DNA of 64,000 nucleotides from positions 2,976,001 through 3,040,000 of the forward strand of contig NZ_CP035494.1 in NCBI RefSeq assembly GCF_004135285.1. Reading direction: 5' to 3'. The stretch is from Microbacterium protaetiae (GTDB lineage: Bacteria; Actinomycetota; Actinomycetes; Actinomycetales; Microbacteriaceae). The notes under the pieces are model-generated. The model was not told where the DNA came from, searched no databases, and worked only from the letters and a program-made list of their open reading frames with translations. This document shows positions 15,626 to 25,900 of this stretch, piece after piece. The position numbers and the translations under genes were made by a program. The number at the start of each line of letters is the position of its first letter. Within the stretch, counting starts at the first letter, position 1.

Positions 15626-15984
15626 TCAGACCCACATCGTGGATGGCACGTGGGGCATCTGAGCTTCGGATGCCGCGTCGTACGCCACGAGGCGTGGGCT
15701 GTGACCGAGTGGGATGCGCTCGTGGGGCTGGTGTGCGTGACGGTCGACGAGGGGAATAAGACCGGCTGGTTCTGGTACTGGATGACAGACGGGGCGCGGG
15801 GGAGGTCCGGCCCGCTGCGGCATGCGGGCGCGGCGCGCCTACGCGCGCGGTGGGCGGGCGAGACTCACCGTGGCGCGCGAGACTCGCCGCAATGCGCAGT
15901 GTTTCGCGCGCTGGAGTGAGTCTCGGCGGTGTCACGGCTGCCATCACACGGCATCCGCTGGGCGCGTCGGCGCGCCGTGGTGCG
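15626..15984. other. Intergenic stretch between arsR and the HxlR regulator
   Basis: These 359 bp hold a GAGACTC palindromic repeat (see 15857-15927). A plus-strand frame from 15650 could encode up to 89 residues, but its last third runs into the repeat and it matches nothing I know. No supported gene. Confidence 0.5.
15857..15927. repeat. Dispersed GAGACTC palindromic repeat, single copy
   Basis: A half-unit (GGCGAGACTCACC) is followed by a full unit at 15879-15927: gagactcgccgcaatgcgc, then gtttcgcgcgctgg, then agtgagtctc. The full unit is nearly identical to those in the array at 53.4-53.9 kb. Outer arms GAGACTC/GAGTCTC can pair. Confidence 0.75.
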
Positions 15985-16371
15985 TTACGAGGCGGCGCGG
16001 TCGTAGGCCTTCTGCGATGCGGACACATCGCTCAGGTGAGTGATCGACCACTCTTCGAGCGCGCGGAGCGGCTCGCGCAGGGTACGACCCGCCTCGGTGA
16101 GCGTGTATTCGACGCGCACTGGCACCTCGGGGTAGACCGTGCGCTGCACCAGTCCGTCTCGTTCGAGCGCGCGCAGGGTCTGGGTGAGCATCTTCTGTGA
16201 GACGCCTTCGATGCGCCGCCGCAACTCGGAGAACCGCGCGCTGCCGTCCCAGAGAGCGCCCACGATCAGCACCGTCCAGCGGTCGCCGATGCGATCGAGG
16301 ATGCGGCGGGTCGGGCAGTCGGCACGGTAGGGGCTGCTCGGGAGTTGCGACTCGGACGAGGTGGTTACCAC
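15985..16371 (-). CDS. HxlR-family transcriptional regulator
   Basis: A 128-residue HxlR regulator with the typical start ADCPTRRILDRIGDRWTVLI (Cys19 is the conserved redox-sensitive position), then FSELRRRIEGVSQKMLTQTL (HTH) and GLVQRTVYPEVPVRVEYTLT (wing). It is divergent from an NAD(P)H-binding oxidoreductase gene, a common pairing. A tggttacca/tggtaacca dyad in the gap overlaps its start codon and is the likely operator. Confidence 0.92.
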   Translation of the reverse strand: MVTTSSESQLPSSPYRADCPTRRILDRIGDRWTVLIVGALWDGSARFSELRRRIEGVSQKMLTQTLRALERDGLVQRTVYPEVPVRVEYTLTEAGRTLREPLRALEEWSITHLSDVSASQKAYDRAAS

Positions 16372-16416
16372 AAAGTGCCTTCTTCCTATTGGTGACGTGC
16401 TCTCTTATGGTAACCA
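16362..16416. promoter_or_regulatory. Putative HxlR operator
   Basis: tggttacca (16362-16370) and tggtaacca (16408-16416) are exact reverse complements 37 bp apart, and each is itself nearly palindromic. The first overlaps the HxlR start codon and the second lies in the promoter region of the divergent oxidoreductase gene. Confidence 0.5.
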
Positions 16417-16458
16417 GGGGCGTCGTTCGACGCCACTGTTCTCGAGGAGAGGAACTTC

Positions 16459-17103
16459 ATGTCTCGCATCACCGTCATCGGCGGCACTGGATATGCCGGC
16501 TCGGCCATTGTCAAGGAGGCCTCCGGGCGCGGCCACCAGGTCACAGTGCTGAGTCGCTCGGCGACCGACACACCCGTCCCGAACGTGACCTACGTGTACG
16601 GCGATGCGACCGAGGAGGCGACACTTCCGGCACTCCTGGAAGGCGCCGAGGTCGTGGTGGACGCTCTTGCGCCGCGCGGCGCGGCAGCCGCCGGCTGGCG
16701 TGACGTGCATCGCATCATTGCGCGCGCAGCCGATGCCGCAGGCGTTCGCCTGTACATCGTCGGCGGCGCGTCCTCGCTGCGCCCTGCACCGGGCGCTGCC
16801 CGCTTCGTCTCGGATCTGACCGGAATCCCCGAGGAGCTGCACGAAGAGATCCGCTCGGGCGCTGCATTCATCACCGAAGATCTGCCGGCCACCCCCGCAA
16901 CGCTGGATTGGGTCTTCGTGAGCCCGGCGCTGCGCTTCGGTGCGCATCTGCCCGGCGAAGTGCTCGGCCGTTATCGGCTCGGAGACGACGTCGCGGTTCA
17001 GCCCGATGGCGGGGCGATCTCTGCTGCGGACTATGCCCTCGGGTTCGTCGACCTGATCGAGCGCGGCGCACACCACCGGGCGCACGTCAACCTCGGGCAC
17101 TGA
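16459..17103 (+). CDS. NAD(P)H-binding oxidoreductase (atypical SDR, NmrA/YwnB-like)
   Basis: A 214-residue protein with an N-terminal dinucleotide site ITVIGGTGYAGSAIVKEA (GxxGxxG), VTVLSRSAT, YGDATEE and LYIVGGASSL, as in NAD(P)H-binding atypical short-chain dehydrogenases (YwnB/NmrA-like). No classical YxxxK catalytic pair is clear. GAGAGGA lies 8-9 nt before ATG. Divergence from HxlR suggests stress- or redox-inducible expression. Confidence 0.88.
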   Translation: MSRITVIGGTGYAGSAIVKEASGRGHQVTVLSRSATDTPVPNVTYVYGDATEEATLPALLEGAEVVVDALAPRGAAAAGWRDVHRIIARAADAAGVRLYIVGGASSLRPAPGAARFVSDLTGIPEELHEEIRSGAAFITEDLPATPATLDWVFVSPALRFGAHLPGEVLGRYRLGDDVAVQPDGGAISAADYALGFVDLIERGAHHRAHVNLGH

Positions 17104-17139
17104 GCAGGCCGACACAGCCGGGGCCCGCGCCGGGGACGA

Positions 17140-17598
17140 TCACTCCGGCTCGGGCCGCTCGCGGTTGCGCTTGGTCACAGAGCGCCGGTGCTTCGCCTCG
17201 ATGCGCCGACGTCGCGAGGCGTTCGTGGGACGGGTGGGATGCCGGGGCGCAGGCGGTACGAGAGCGTCACGCAGCAGCGCGACGAGTCGTTCTCGTGCCG
17301 CGGTGCGGTTGCGGCGCTGCGAGCGATGCTCGGCGGCGCTGACGGTGAGCACGGTGCCGGCGAGCTTGACCGCCAGGACCTTGAGCACGCGTGCGCGCTG
17401 TCGATCGGTCAACGCTGTCGTCGTCGCCAGGTCGAGGCTGAGCTGTACGCGGGAGTCGGCTGTGTTCACGCCCTGGCCACCAGGGCCGGAGGCATGGGAG
17501 AACTGCTCGACGAGCTCGGCCGCCGGCACGGTCAGTCCGTGCGGTGCGCCCGGCCCCGGGGCCACGTGCAGATCGTCCACACGACGAGTGTGCCGCAT
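17140..17598 (-). CDS. arfB: Alternative ribosome-rescue factor ArfB (peptidyl-tRNA hydrolase)
   Basis: A 152-residue class I release-factor-like protein without a stop-codon recognition domain. SHASGPGGQGVNTADSRVQL carries the GGQ (about residues 40-42) that triggers peptidyl-tRNA hydrolysis. The basic tail (RRRRIEAKHRRSVTKRNRER) should insert in the mRNA channel of stalled ribosomes, as in ArfB/YaeJ. ATG 17598 is the chosen start; GTG 17580 is possible. It lies 34 bp after the ABC gene on the same strand. Confidence 0.88.
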   Translation of the reverse strand: MRHTRRVDDLHVAPGPGAPHGLTVPAAELVEQFSHASGPGGQGVNTADSRVQLSLDLATTTALTDRQRARVLKVLAVKLAGTVLTVSAAEHRSQRRNRTAARERLVALLRDALVPPAPRHPTRPTNASRRRRIEAKHRRSVTKRNRERPEPE

Positions 17599-17632
17599 CC
17601 AGATCCGCCCCGCGTGATCGGCGCGGGAGCGT

Positions 17633-19471
17633 TCACCCGATGATCTCGTCGACCTCGTCCTTGACCGCTTCGGTGTCGGCATCGCCGACCGCACTCCGAC
17701 CGGCGCTCCAGGCCGACCAGAGGCGGTGATAGATCCCCCCGCGCACGAGCAGCTCGTCGTGGCTGCCCTGCTCGACGACCCGACCGGCGTCCATGACGAG
17801 AATCTTGTCGGCCCGCGATGCCTGATCCAGGCGGTGTGCGATCACCAGGGCCGACCGGCCGCGGGTCACCTCGTCAGCGGCATCCTCGAGCGCCTCCGCT
17901 CCGGCAGAGCCGGCCTCGGCCGTCGCCTCGTCCATGATGACGATGGCCGGATCCAGGAGCAGCACACGAGCCAGCGCCAGCTCCTGGGCGGCCACAGGTT
18001 CCAGTTGAATGCCGCGAGCGCCGACGACGGTGTCCAGTCCGCGCGGAAGCCGGTTGAGCCAGGCGCCCGCATGAACCCGGTCGAGCACGGCGAGAAGCTC
18101 GTCGTCCGTGGCATCCGATTTGGCAAGGGTCATGTCCTGGCGCAGAGTGCCCGAGAAGACGTGCACCTCCTGGCTGACCATGGCAAGACGGGCGATGCGC
18201 TCACGGTCGGACAGCGACGAGACGGGATAGCCGTCGACGAGCACTTCGCCCTGGTCGGGGACGCGCAGCCCCGCCAGCAGCGCCGCCACAGTGGTCTTGC
18301 CGGCGCCGGACGCACCCACGATCGCGACGGTCTCGCCCGGCTCGATGGTCAGATCGACATCGCGCACGGCCCATCCGCCGCCGTAGCTGAAGCTGACATC
18401 GCGCAGCTGAACGCGCCCCTGCGGGACTCCGGCGCCGCTGTCGGGCACCGGGGCAGGCGGATCGGAGACGACGCCCACGATGCGCGCCAGCGAGGCATAA
18501 CCGGACTGCACCACGTCGAGCACACGCATGAAGATGTTCAAGGGGCCGCGCAGCCGGATGATCATCAGCACAGCCCCGGTCACAGCGCCCACGGTGAGCG
18601 AGCCGGTGGCCACCAGGTGATATCCGGTCGCCAGCGCGATGGCGAGCATCAAGAACTCGGCGACGAGCATCCAGATGTTCAGGACGAGCATCGTGGTGCG
18701 CGCTCTGACACCCTTCAGAACCACCCCCCAAGAGGCGTTTCCGATCTCGGTGTGCATTTTCTCTTCCATCGAGAACGCTCGCACCGTCGCGCGACCGCGG
18801 ATGGCCTCGAGCACTCGTCGTGCGCGCTCGCCCATGGCGGCTCGTTCGTCGGCATACCGCTGCGGCGCCTTGGCGAGGTAGGCGCGTGCGCCGAGGAAAT
18901 ACACCGGGGCAACCAGCAGGGGGATGATCAAGAACTGCCAGTTGAGCGTGAACAGCGCGACCACCGTCGCGATGATCGTGAACAGCGAGGTGGCCAGGGT
19001 CGGCACGGTCTCGGACACCGCAGCCGACAGCTCGGCGACATCGTCGGTGGAGCGGCTGACAAGATCGCCCGCACCGGCATCCTCGACCCGATGAGTGGGA
19101 AGTCCCAGAGCGGTGCCGACCATGTCCTGGCGCAGATTGGCGATCACCCTCTCGGATAGCCGCGCCACCAGGTAGAAACCGCCGGCGCTGAGGACCGCGC
19201 CCACCGTACCCGCCGCGACCAGCTCCGCGCCGATGAGCCACAGCGATCGGGCGGGGTGACCGGCCACCAGGTCGATGATCTGCCCCATCAGCTGCGGCAC
19301 CAGAACGCCCGCATATGAGCCGAGCCCGAGCAGCACGAGCGCGAGCAGGAACAACAGCTTCGCGTACCGGACCCCGCTCAGCTGACGGCTCACCTCGCGG
19401 CGTACCTGCCGCAGGGTCGCCAGCGGGAACCGAAGACCGGTCGCGGCCTTGTCCGGTGGGACGCTGCTCAT
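17633..19471 (-). CDS. ABC exporter half-transporter with intact Walker motifs but lost signature motif
   Basis: A 612-residue fused permease-ATPase. About six membrane spans occupy residues 30-330, then the ATPase: Walker A GASGAGKTT, Q-loop MVSQEVHVF, Walker B with catalytic Glu IVIMDEAT, and H-loop IAHRL. The signature LSGGQ is missing; the segment reads GIQLEPVAAQELALARVL. The ATG overlaps the stop of the partner gene (ATGA). The partner has LSGGQ but no Walker A, so together they form one complete composite ATP site. Substrate unknown. Confidence 0.9.
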   Translation of the reverse strand: MSSVPPDKAATGLRFPLATLRQVRREVSRQLSGVRYAKLLFLLALVLLGLGSYAGVLVPQLMGQIIDLVAGHPARSLWLIGAELVAAGTVGAVLSAGGFYLVARLSERVIANLRQDMVGTALGLPTHRVEDAGAGDLVSRSTDDVAELSAAVSETVPTLATSLFTIIATVVALFTLNWQFLIIPLLVAPVYFLGARAYLAKAPQRYADERAAMGERARRVLEAIRGRATVRAFSMEEKMHTEIGNASWGVVLKGVRARTTMLVLNIWMLVAEFLMLAIALATGYHLVATGSLTVGAVTGAVLMIIRLRGPLNIFMRVLDVVQSGYASLARIVGVVSDPPAPVPDSGAGVPQGRVQLRDVSFSYGGGWAVRDVDLTIEPGETVAIVGASGAGKTTVAALLAGLRVPDQGEVLVDGYPVSSLSDRERIARLAMVSQEVHVFSGTLRQDMTLAKSDATDDELLAVLDRVHAGAWLNRLPRGLDTVVGARGIQLEPVAAQELALARVLLLDPAIVIMDEATAEAGSAGAEALEDAADEVTRGRSALVIAHRLDQASRADKILVMDAGRVVEQGSHDELLVRGGIYHRLWSAWSAGRSAVGDADTEAVKDEVDEIIG

Positions 19472-20976
19472 CGGCTCACCACGATCAGATGCTCGTCGGC
19501 CATCGCTCGCACCTGTGCCACTTCGAAGTGATGGTCGGCCACGGCGTTCCACGCCGGGGCCTGGCTGAACACGAGCGTGATCTTCTCGCCCCGGTGGGCG
19601 CCCACGCGCTCGGCGATGATCTGCTCCGTGACCGAGTCGACCGAGGTGGTCGGATCCTGCAACACGAGCACTTCGGGATCGAACGCGATGGCGCGGGCCA
19701 GCGCAACGCGCTGCCGTTGCCCGCCCGAGAGCATCCGCCCGTTCTCGCCCACGCGCTTGTCGGGGCCTTCGGGGATGTCATCACAGCTGGCGACATGGAG
19801 GGCTTCCTCGGCGATGGTCCAGACCGGGTGCACGTTGTCGGCGACGCTGCCATCGAACAGATCGGCGGCGTGCGGGGTGACGATGACGCGGTTCCGGGGC
19901 AGTGACTCCAGGAGTGCCATCAGCTCGGGGTCGGTGCCGCGTACGACGCTCAAGCCGGTCGGAAGGGACTGCAGCAGACGATCGGTGCTGGCGGTGTCCG
20001 CGTGCGCAGTGCTCTCGAAGTCGGCGCCGAGCAGCTCGCGGATGCGCTTTCCGGATGCCTCGGCCGACGCCCAGCGCGAAGCGAGGTTCCTGCCGAACAT
20101 CGTCATCGGCGTGATGAGGAACTGGCTCAGACCGACGACCGTGATGAGCTGGCCGACACTTATCAGCCCGTTCAGCGCCAGAGCGCCGGCGGCGATGCCC
20201 AGGCCGCTGACGAACAACGCGCCCATGGCCTCGGTGGTTCCGTTGAGGCGCGCTTCGGCGGCGTTGGCATGGATGGTCTTGCGGTACGCGATGTCGGAGA
20301 CCTCGTCGTAGCGGCCACGAACGGTAAGGATCGCCCCCAGTCCCTTGAGGATGCGCAACCCCTGCACGACATCGGTGGCGGTCGCCGCGGCCTCGGCAAT
20401 CGCCTGCTGGCGTGCCACCGAGCGGCGCTGCAGCGGCCGCGCCACTCGGATAGCCACGATCACCAGGTATACGCCGCCCAGCAACGTGGCCACGCTCAGC
20501 CACGGGTTGATGGTGAACATCAGAATGGCGCCGTACACGATGGCCGAGGCCTCGCCGACCGGCATCACCGTCATCATGACGATCTCGCCGACCCTGGTGG
20601 TGTCGGCCGACGCTATCGACAGCAGCCCTCCGGCGGTGCGGTCTCGGCCGGCGATGCCGCGGGGGTCCTGGATGCGATCGGTGACCATGGTGCGCAGATC
20701 ATGGCTCACCAGCTGCTGGGAGCGCACCAGCATGAAGCGTGAGATCAAGTTCGTGGCGATGGCGAGCAAGAAGACGCCCGCCAGCACCGCTATCCAGATG
20801 ACGAGTCGGATCAACGACGACGTGGCGACGGCCTCGTCCACAGCCTTGCCGACGATGACCGGCGTGAGGCCGTTGCAGACGAAAGAGGCCGCCATTCCGA
20901 TCGAGGCGACGAAGCTCCACGGGCGCTGCGAGAGGGCGACTTTCAGCGTCCATGCCCGCGCGTCGGGTGCGGGCAT
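19468..20976 (-). CDS. ABC exporter half-transporter with degenerate ATPase (no Walker A)
   Basis: A 502-residue partner of the downstream gene. The membrane domain spans about residues 20-290. The ATPase portion is shortened: after GLSVVRGTDPELMALLE there is no GxxGxGKS loop. A good signature MLSGGQRQRVALARAIAFDP and a Walker B-like VLVLQDPTTSVD lacking the catalytic Glu follow, and the H-loop His is absent (VFSQAPAW). I chose ATG 20976; in-frame GTG codons at 21012 and 21060 could add residues. It must function as a heterodimer, if at all. Confidence 0.85.
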   Translation of the reverse strand: MPAPDARAWTLKVALSQRPWSFVASIGMAASFVCNGLTPVIVGKAVDEAVATSSLIRLVIWIAVLAGVFLLAIATNLISRFMLVRSQQLVSHDLRTMVTDRIQDPRGIAGRDRTAGGLLSIASADTTRVGEIVMMTVMPVGEASAIVYGAILMFTINPWLSVATLLGGVYLVIVAIRVARPLQRRSVARQQAIAEAAATATDVVQGLRILKGLGAILTVRGRYDEVSDIAYRKTIHANAAEARLNGTTEAMGALFVSGLGIAAGALALNGLISVGQLITVVGLSQFLITPMTMFGRNLASRWASAEASGKRIRELLGADFESTAHADTASTDRLLQSLPTGLSVVRGTDPELMALLESLPRNRVIVTPHAADLFDGSVADNVHPVWTIAEEALHVASCDDIPEGPDKRVGENGRMLSGGQRQRVALARAIAFDPEVLVLQDPTTSVDSVTEQIIAERVGAHRGEKITLVFSQAPAWNAVADHHFEVAQVRAMADEHLIVVSR

Positions 20977-21170
20977 CTTGGAGGGGCGCGCACGCGGCCC
21001 GGGCAGCGTCACGTCGTCGACGACGCTTGTTCGCCCAGGAGTTCGAGATGTATCGCGCACGACTTTCAATGCTATCCGGGGCCCGTCGTCGCACCGTCGA
21101 GCATTCCTCAACCAACGATTGCGCCATCCGCGGCATCGCCGCCGGGTGCTCGGGAGCGCACGAGACCCGA

Positions 21171-21932
21171 TCAGGGTCGCGGAAACATCTTGTAGACCGC
21201 CGCAGCGGCGTCGCCGAAGCCGGCGGGCTCGCCGGCGGCATCGAAGGTCTCGGCGATCTGACGCATCTCGTCCACCCAGCGCCAGCCCTTCTGCTCGGCG
21301 CTGATGGCGGCGCGTTCCCCGCGCTGCTCGAGATCGGGCTGCGACCGGCGCCACTCTGCGTGCAGGGCGTCGGCGACCCCGTGTGCGCGAGCGGTGCCCT
21401 CGGCGGCCAGGACAAGGGCCGCGCTGATCTTGGTCCACGACGCGTACGCCATCTTCAGCGCCGACGCTGCGTACTCCACCCCGTCGAGGACGACGGGCTC
21501 CAGACGCGACTGGGCGAACAGCTCGGCCGCGCGCGGTGCCGCCGACCCCGATAGGTACAGGCGTGTGGTTCCTTCCTGCACCGGCGGCGGGCCCACGACG
21601 CTCGCATCGACGTATTCCGCTCCACCCGAGCGGACGATGCCCGCCACCTCGGCCGCGCGTGCAGGACTTATCGCGTTGGCATCGATATACACACCGGCGA
21701 AGCCGGCGACGCTGCGTGCTGTGGCCAGAGCGACCGCCGGCGGAACAAGCGAGATGACCACGTCCGCCTCATCGACGCCGGACCACGCGTGCAGACCGGC
21801 CGCAGCGGCACGGTCGGCCGTGGCGGGGCTGCGTGCCTCGGCGATCCAGCCCACGTCGTGACCGGCGTCGTGCACAGCGCGGCCGACAGCGGCGCCCATG
21901 GCGCCCGGGTGCAGAATCACGATGCGTGCCAT
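21171..21932 (-). CDS. 6-phosphogluconate-dehydrogenase-like NAD(P)-binding oxidoreductase (DUF1932 C-terminus)
   Basis: A 253-residue protein of the beta-hydroxyacid dehydrogenase superfamily: ARIVILHPGAMGAAVGRAVH (dinucleotide site), EADVVISLVPP, then YVDASVVGPPP. The C-terminal helical half containing SALKMAYASWTKISAAL, with the conserved Lys, fits DUF1932. ATG 21932 gives the canonical start, better than ATG 21968. Substrate unknown. It lies 39 bp downstream of the cation transporter gene on the same strand. Confidence 0.85.
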   Translation of the reverse strand: MARIVILHPGAMGAAVGRAVHDAGHDVGWIAEARSPATADRAAAAGLHAWSGVDEADVVISLVPPAVALATARSVAGFAGVYIDANAISPARAAEVAGIVRSGGAEYVDASVVGPPPVQEGTTRLYLSGSAAPRAAELFAQSRLEPVVLDGVEYAASALKMAYASWTKISAALVLAAEGTARAHGVADALHAEWRRSQPDLEQRGERAAISAEQKGWRWVDEMRQIAETFDAAGEPAGFGDAAAAVYKMFPRP

Positions 21933-21971
21933 GACCTCATCGTCTCGCAAGATCGTGCCCGGCCTCATCGT

Positions 21972-22886
21972 TCACTCGAACAAGCGAGGGTCGCGGGTGA
22001 TGATCACACCGGCGATCACGTCGTAATCCAAACCGCCGAGCTCGTCGGTGAGCTCGTGCCGCACCTCGTCTTCGTGTGCGACATCCCAATCTGAATCGGG
22101 CACGACGAAGCCCACGTCGACATACAGCCGCCGACCGAGCTTGGTGGAGCGCACGACCGGTACGGGCAAGTCATGACGCCTGCGGACGCGTTCGACCGCG
22201 GCATCCACTTGCTCGGCCAACTCTCGCGGTGGGGCGGCCTCGAGAAGCTCGCGTCCCCCCTCGCGCACCAGTCCCAGTGCCATCGGCAGCATCAGGATCG
22301 TGGCAAGCAGCACCAGCGACGGGTCGAGGAATCCGGCCACGGTGTCGAGGTCGTTCGCCGTCAGCACGGCCGATGCGACCCCGCCGAGCACGACCACCCC
22401 GCTGAGGTAGGCGCCCGACCGCCAAGAGACCAGCTCGGCGTGGGCCAACGGCGATGATCTCGCGTGCGTCGCGAGAAGCATGATGACCACGACACTGGCC
22501 AGGGCCGCGACCACGCCGTAGGCGGCGACGGCGACGCCGGCAGGAGCCGACCCACCGGCGACGATCACGGTGACGGCCTCGCTGGCTCCATAGACGAGGG
22601 CGCCCACCAGGGCCGCGCCCTGCAAGGTCACCGCCAGCGGTGTGGCAGCGTGCCGCCCGTAGGGGTAGTCGGTGGTCGGACGTGAAGCGGCGACGCGTGC
22701 GGCGATCATCGAGACGAGCACGAGCATGATGCCGGCCAGCGTCACGACGCCGTCGAAGAGCACTATCTGCGACCCGATGATCACGCCCCACACGACGCCT
22801 CCGGTGCCGAGAACAGCCGAGCCCGCCATGCTCACCGCGAGGGCGCGGTTCTCGCCGCGGGATGAGGATCGGGATGCCGCGGCCAT
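21972..22886 (-). CDS. Cation diffusion facilitator family transporter
   Basis: A 304-residue CDF-type metal/proton antiporter with about six membrane spans in residues 15-205 and a cytoplasmic C-terminal domain containing PVVRSTKLGRRLYVDVGFVV. YPYGRHAATPLAV is the loop typically following span 2, and FDGVVTLAG corresponds to the span 2 metal site. The usual HxxxD pairs are incomplete, so metal choice is uncertain. Upstream of the dehydrogenase gene on the same strand. Confidence 0.85.
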   Translation of the reverse strand: MAAASRSSSRGENRALAVSMAGSAVLGTGGVVWGVIIGSQIVLFDGVVTLAGIMLVLVSMIAARVAASRPTTDYPYGRHAATPLAVTLQGAALVGALVYGASEAVTVIVAGGSAPAGVAVAAYGVVAALASVVVIMLLATHARSSPLAHAELVSWRSGAYLSGVVVLGGVASAVLTANDLDTVAGFLDPSLVLLATILMLPMALGLVREGGRELLEAAPPRELAEQVDAAVERVRRRHDLPVPVVRSTKLGRRLYVDVGFVVPDSDWDVAHEDEVRHELTDELGGLDYDVIAGVIITRDPRLFE

Positions 22887-22917
22887 AGCTGCATGCTAGC
22901 GAGAGGCGGCCGGCGGG

Positions 22918-25900
22918 TCAGTAGACGTCGCGCACATACCGTCGCTGTTTGGCCAGATCGGTGACGTAGGCGGCCGCATCCTCTGCCGAGAGCTTGCCGT
23001 GCTGCCGGGCGATATCGTGCAGCACACGATCGACATCCTTGGCCATGCGGCGCGCGTCGCCGCAGACGTAGAAGTGCGCGCCGTCCTGCAGCCACGACCA
23101 GAGTCGGGCGCCCTGCTCGCGCATGCGGTCTTGCACATAGATCTTCTGACGCTGATCGCGCGAGAACGCGAGGCTGAGGTGCGTGAGCACGCCGTCGTCG
23201 CACCAGCCCTGCAGCTCGTCTCGGTAGTAGAAATCGGTGTCGGAGTTGCGCTCGCCGAAGAACAGCCAGTTCGCCGCGGTGTGGCCCAGAGCCTGGCGCT
23301 CCTGCAGAAAGGCGCGGAACGGTGCCACACCCGTTCCGGGTCCCACCATGATCATCGGCACGCGGGGGTCATCGGGAGGGCGGAAGTGCGAGGTCTGCTG
23401 CACGAACACCGGAACCTCTGCCGTGTCGCTGCGGTCGGCGAGAAACGTCGAGCACACGCCGTTGCGCTGCTGCCCCTCGTAGGCGAAGCGCACCGCCGAT
23501 ACCGTCAGCTGCACATCGTCGGGGTGGGCCAGCGGACTCGATGAGATGGAGTACAGCCGCGGCTGCAGACGCTTGAGTGCTGTCAGCCACGCGTCGGCCG
23601 ATGCGGTGACGGGATACTCCGCGAGCACATCGATGGCCTGACGCCCCCACAGCCACTGCTGCAGCTTGAGTGTGTTGTCAGAGCGCAAGAGCGTCGCCAG
23701 GTCGCGGTCACCCGCATGCTCGTTGACGAAGCGCAGCAGGTCGCGGCCGATGTTGACGATCTCGAGGTGATGAGTCGCCGCCTCGGCCAGTGAGAGGGTG
23801 CCCACCCCGTCGAGCTCGACGACGGTCTCGCCGTCGAGGCCGGTGACCGCCAGCCACGACGCGACAGCGTCGGCACTGTTGCGTGGTCGCACGCTGAGCG
23901 CGTCACCGGCGCGGTAGGAGAAGCCGGACTCGGTGGCGAAGCCGAACTGGCGGACCTCTTTCGTCGACCCGCGGGCGCTGAGCACCCGATTGAGCGCGAC
24001 ACGGGTGATGAGCGGCGCTCGCCGCGAGTACCCGGTCGCCGGGGTGGATGTTGACGTGCGCGCGCCGACGACCGCCGACGCCGGCTGTGTCGAGCGCAGC
24101 TGCTCGAGCACGCGCTCAAGCCAGGCGTCGGCCGGTGCCTCGTCGCCGGGTTCACAGTCGGCACGGGCGGTCAGCCGCCGGGCGCCGAGCTCGGCCAACC
24201 GGTCGTCGAGTCGTTTGCCGTGACCGCAGAACTGGTCATAGCTCGAGTCGCCGAACGCCAGCACCGCGTAGCGAACGCCGTTCAGCGCCGGTGCGGTATC
24301 GCCTGCCAGGGCCGCCCAGAAGGCTTCGCCGTTGTCGGGGGAGTCCCCGTCGCCGAACGTGCTGGTGACAACAAGCACGACGCCTGCCGTGGACAGCGCG
24401 GTCGGATCGCACGCGTCCATTCCGACCAGGTCGACGTCGTATCCGCCCTCGCGCAAGCGGTCGGCGTAGGCGACGGCGTGTTCTTCGGCGTTTCCGGTCT
24501 GCGACGCCCAGAGCACGAGGATCTTCGATCGGGGCGCGCGCGGGAAGGATGCCGCAGCCGGCGTCGCTGCACGGGGCGAAGACCCGCCCTGCGCGTCGGC
24601 GAACAGCCCGGCGAGCATGCCGTCGATCCACTCGCGCACTGGGGAGTCGAAGGGGGCGCTGTGCGGCAGTGTCGGGGTCACCGGTGTCGCGGTGCGCTCC
24701 AGCGCCCAGACCAGCCCGTGCAGGTAGTGGATCTGGGCGTTGGAGAGCACCGGCGGGTCGACGCGCGCGGGTGCGAGGGCGCCCAGCACGGTCGCACCGA
24801 CCGTGACTGCCGGTTCGTGGGCGCGGGGGTGCGCTTCGACGCCGGGTGCGTCGCCGATGGAGGTGGGCGGCGCCGCGACCCGCGTCACCGACACCGCGGT
24901 GATCTTGAACTCTGGCTGAAACGAGAGCGGATCGACGGCGTCGTTGGTCACCGCATTGACCGCGAGATACTCGCCGAAACTGTCGTTCCAGTGGAACGGT
25001 GCGAAAAGGCTGCCGGCCTGCACCCGCTCGGTCACCACGGCAGGAAGCACGGCGCGTCCGCGACGTGAGGCGAGTTCGAGCGTATCGCCGTCGCAGACCT
25101 CCAGCCGCGCGGCATCCTGCGGATGGATCTCGACGAACGGCCCGGGGCTGAGCTTCATGAGCGCGGCGACCTTGCCCGTCTTGGTCATGGTGTGCCACTG
25201 GTGCTGCAATCGGCCGGTGTTGAGGATGAACGGGTAGTCGTCGTCGGGCATCTCCTTGGCGTCCATGTGGGGGCGCGCGAAGAAGACGGCCCGTCCCGAC
25301 GGGGTTGCGAACCGGGGGCGTGGGCCGTCGCCGAGGTACCTGATCGGGTTGCGGCCGTCGTCGTCTGCGGCATCCCGCCCCGCGTCTTGTGGACCGCTCG
25401 GCCATTGCACGGACGTGCGGCGCAGGCGGTCATAGCTGATGCCGCGCAGGTCGTATCCCGTCTGGGGGTTCGCGAACCGCGTGAGCTCGTCGAAGACCTG
25501 CTCGACGGTGTCGTAGGCGAAAGCCTCGCCGTATCCCATCGCGGCGGCGATGTCGGCGATGATCCGCCAGTCGGGCATCGCCTCGCCGACGGGGTCGACA
25601 GCCTGTTCGAGCAGCGTGAGGTTCCGCTCGGAATTGACGGCGACTGCAGTGGACTCCGCCCACAGCGTGCCCGGGAGAAGGATGTCGGCGTAGGCGTTGG
25701 TCTCGGTCTCGAGAAAGACGTCCTGGGCGATCACCAGCTCTGCCCGCTCGAGTCCCTCGATGACGACACCGCGTCCGGCGACCGAGGCGACCGGGTTCGT
25801 TCCGATGATCCAGCACGCCTTGATGTCGCCGTCGGCAATGCGGCGGAACATGTCGATCGTGCCACCGCTGACATCGGTGCGCAGGCTTCCCTGTGCAATG

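Noticed and set aside
15650..15919. 89-codon frame after arsR
   Set aside because: Its C-terminal third is repeat DNA, and the rest matches no family and has no clear ribosome-binding site or -10 box.
17726..19159. 477-codon open frame on the plus strand
   Set aside because: It is antisense to a clear ABC exporter gene, rich in His/Gln/Arg, and without motifs.
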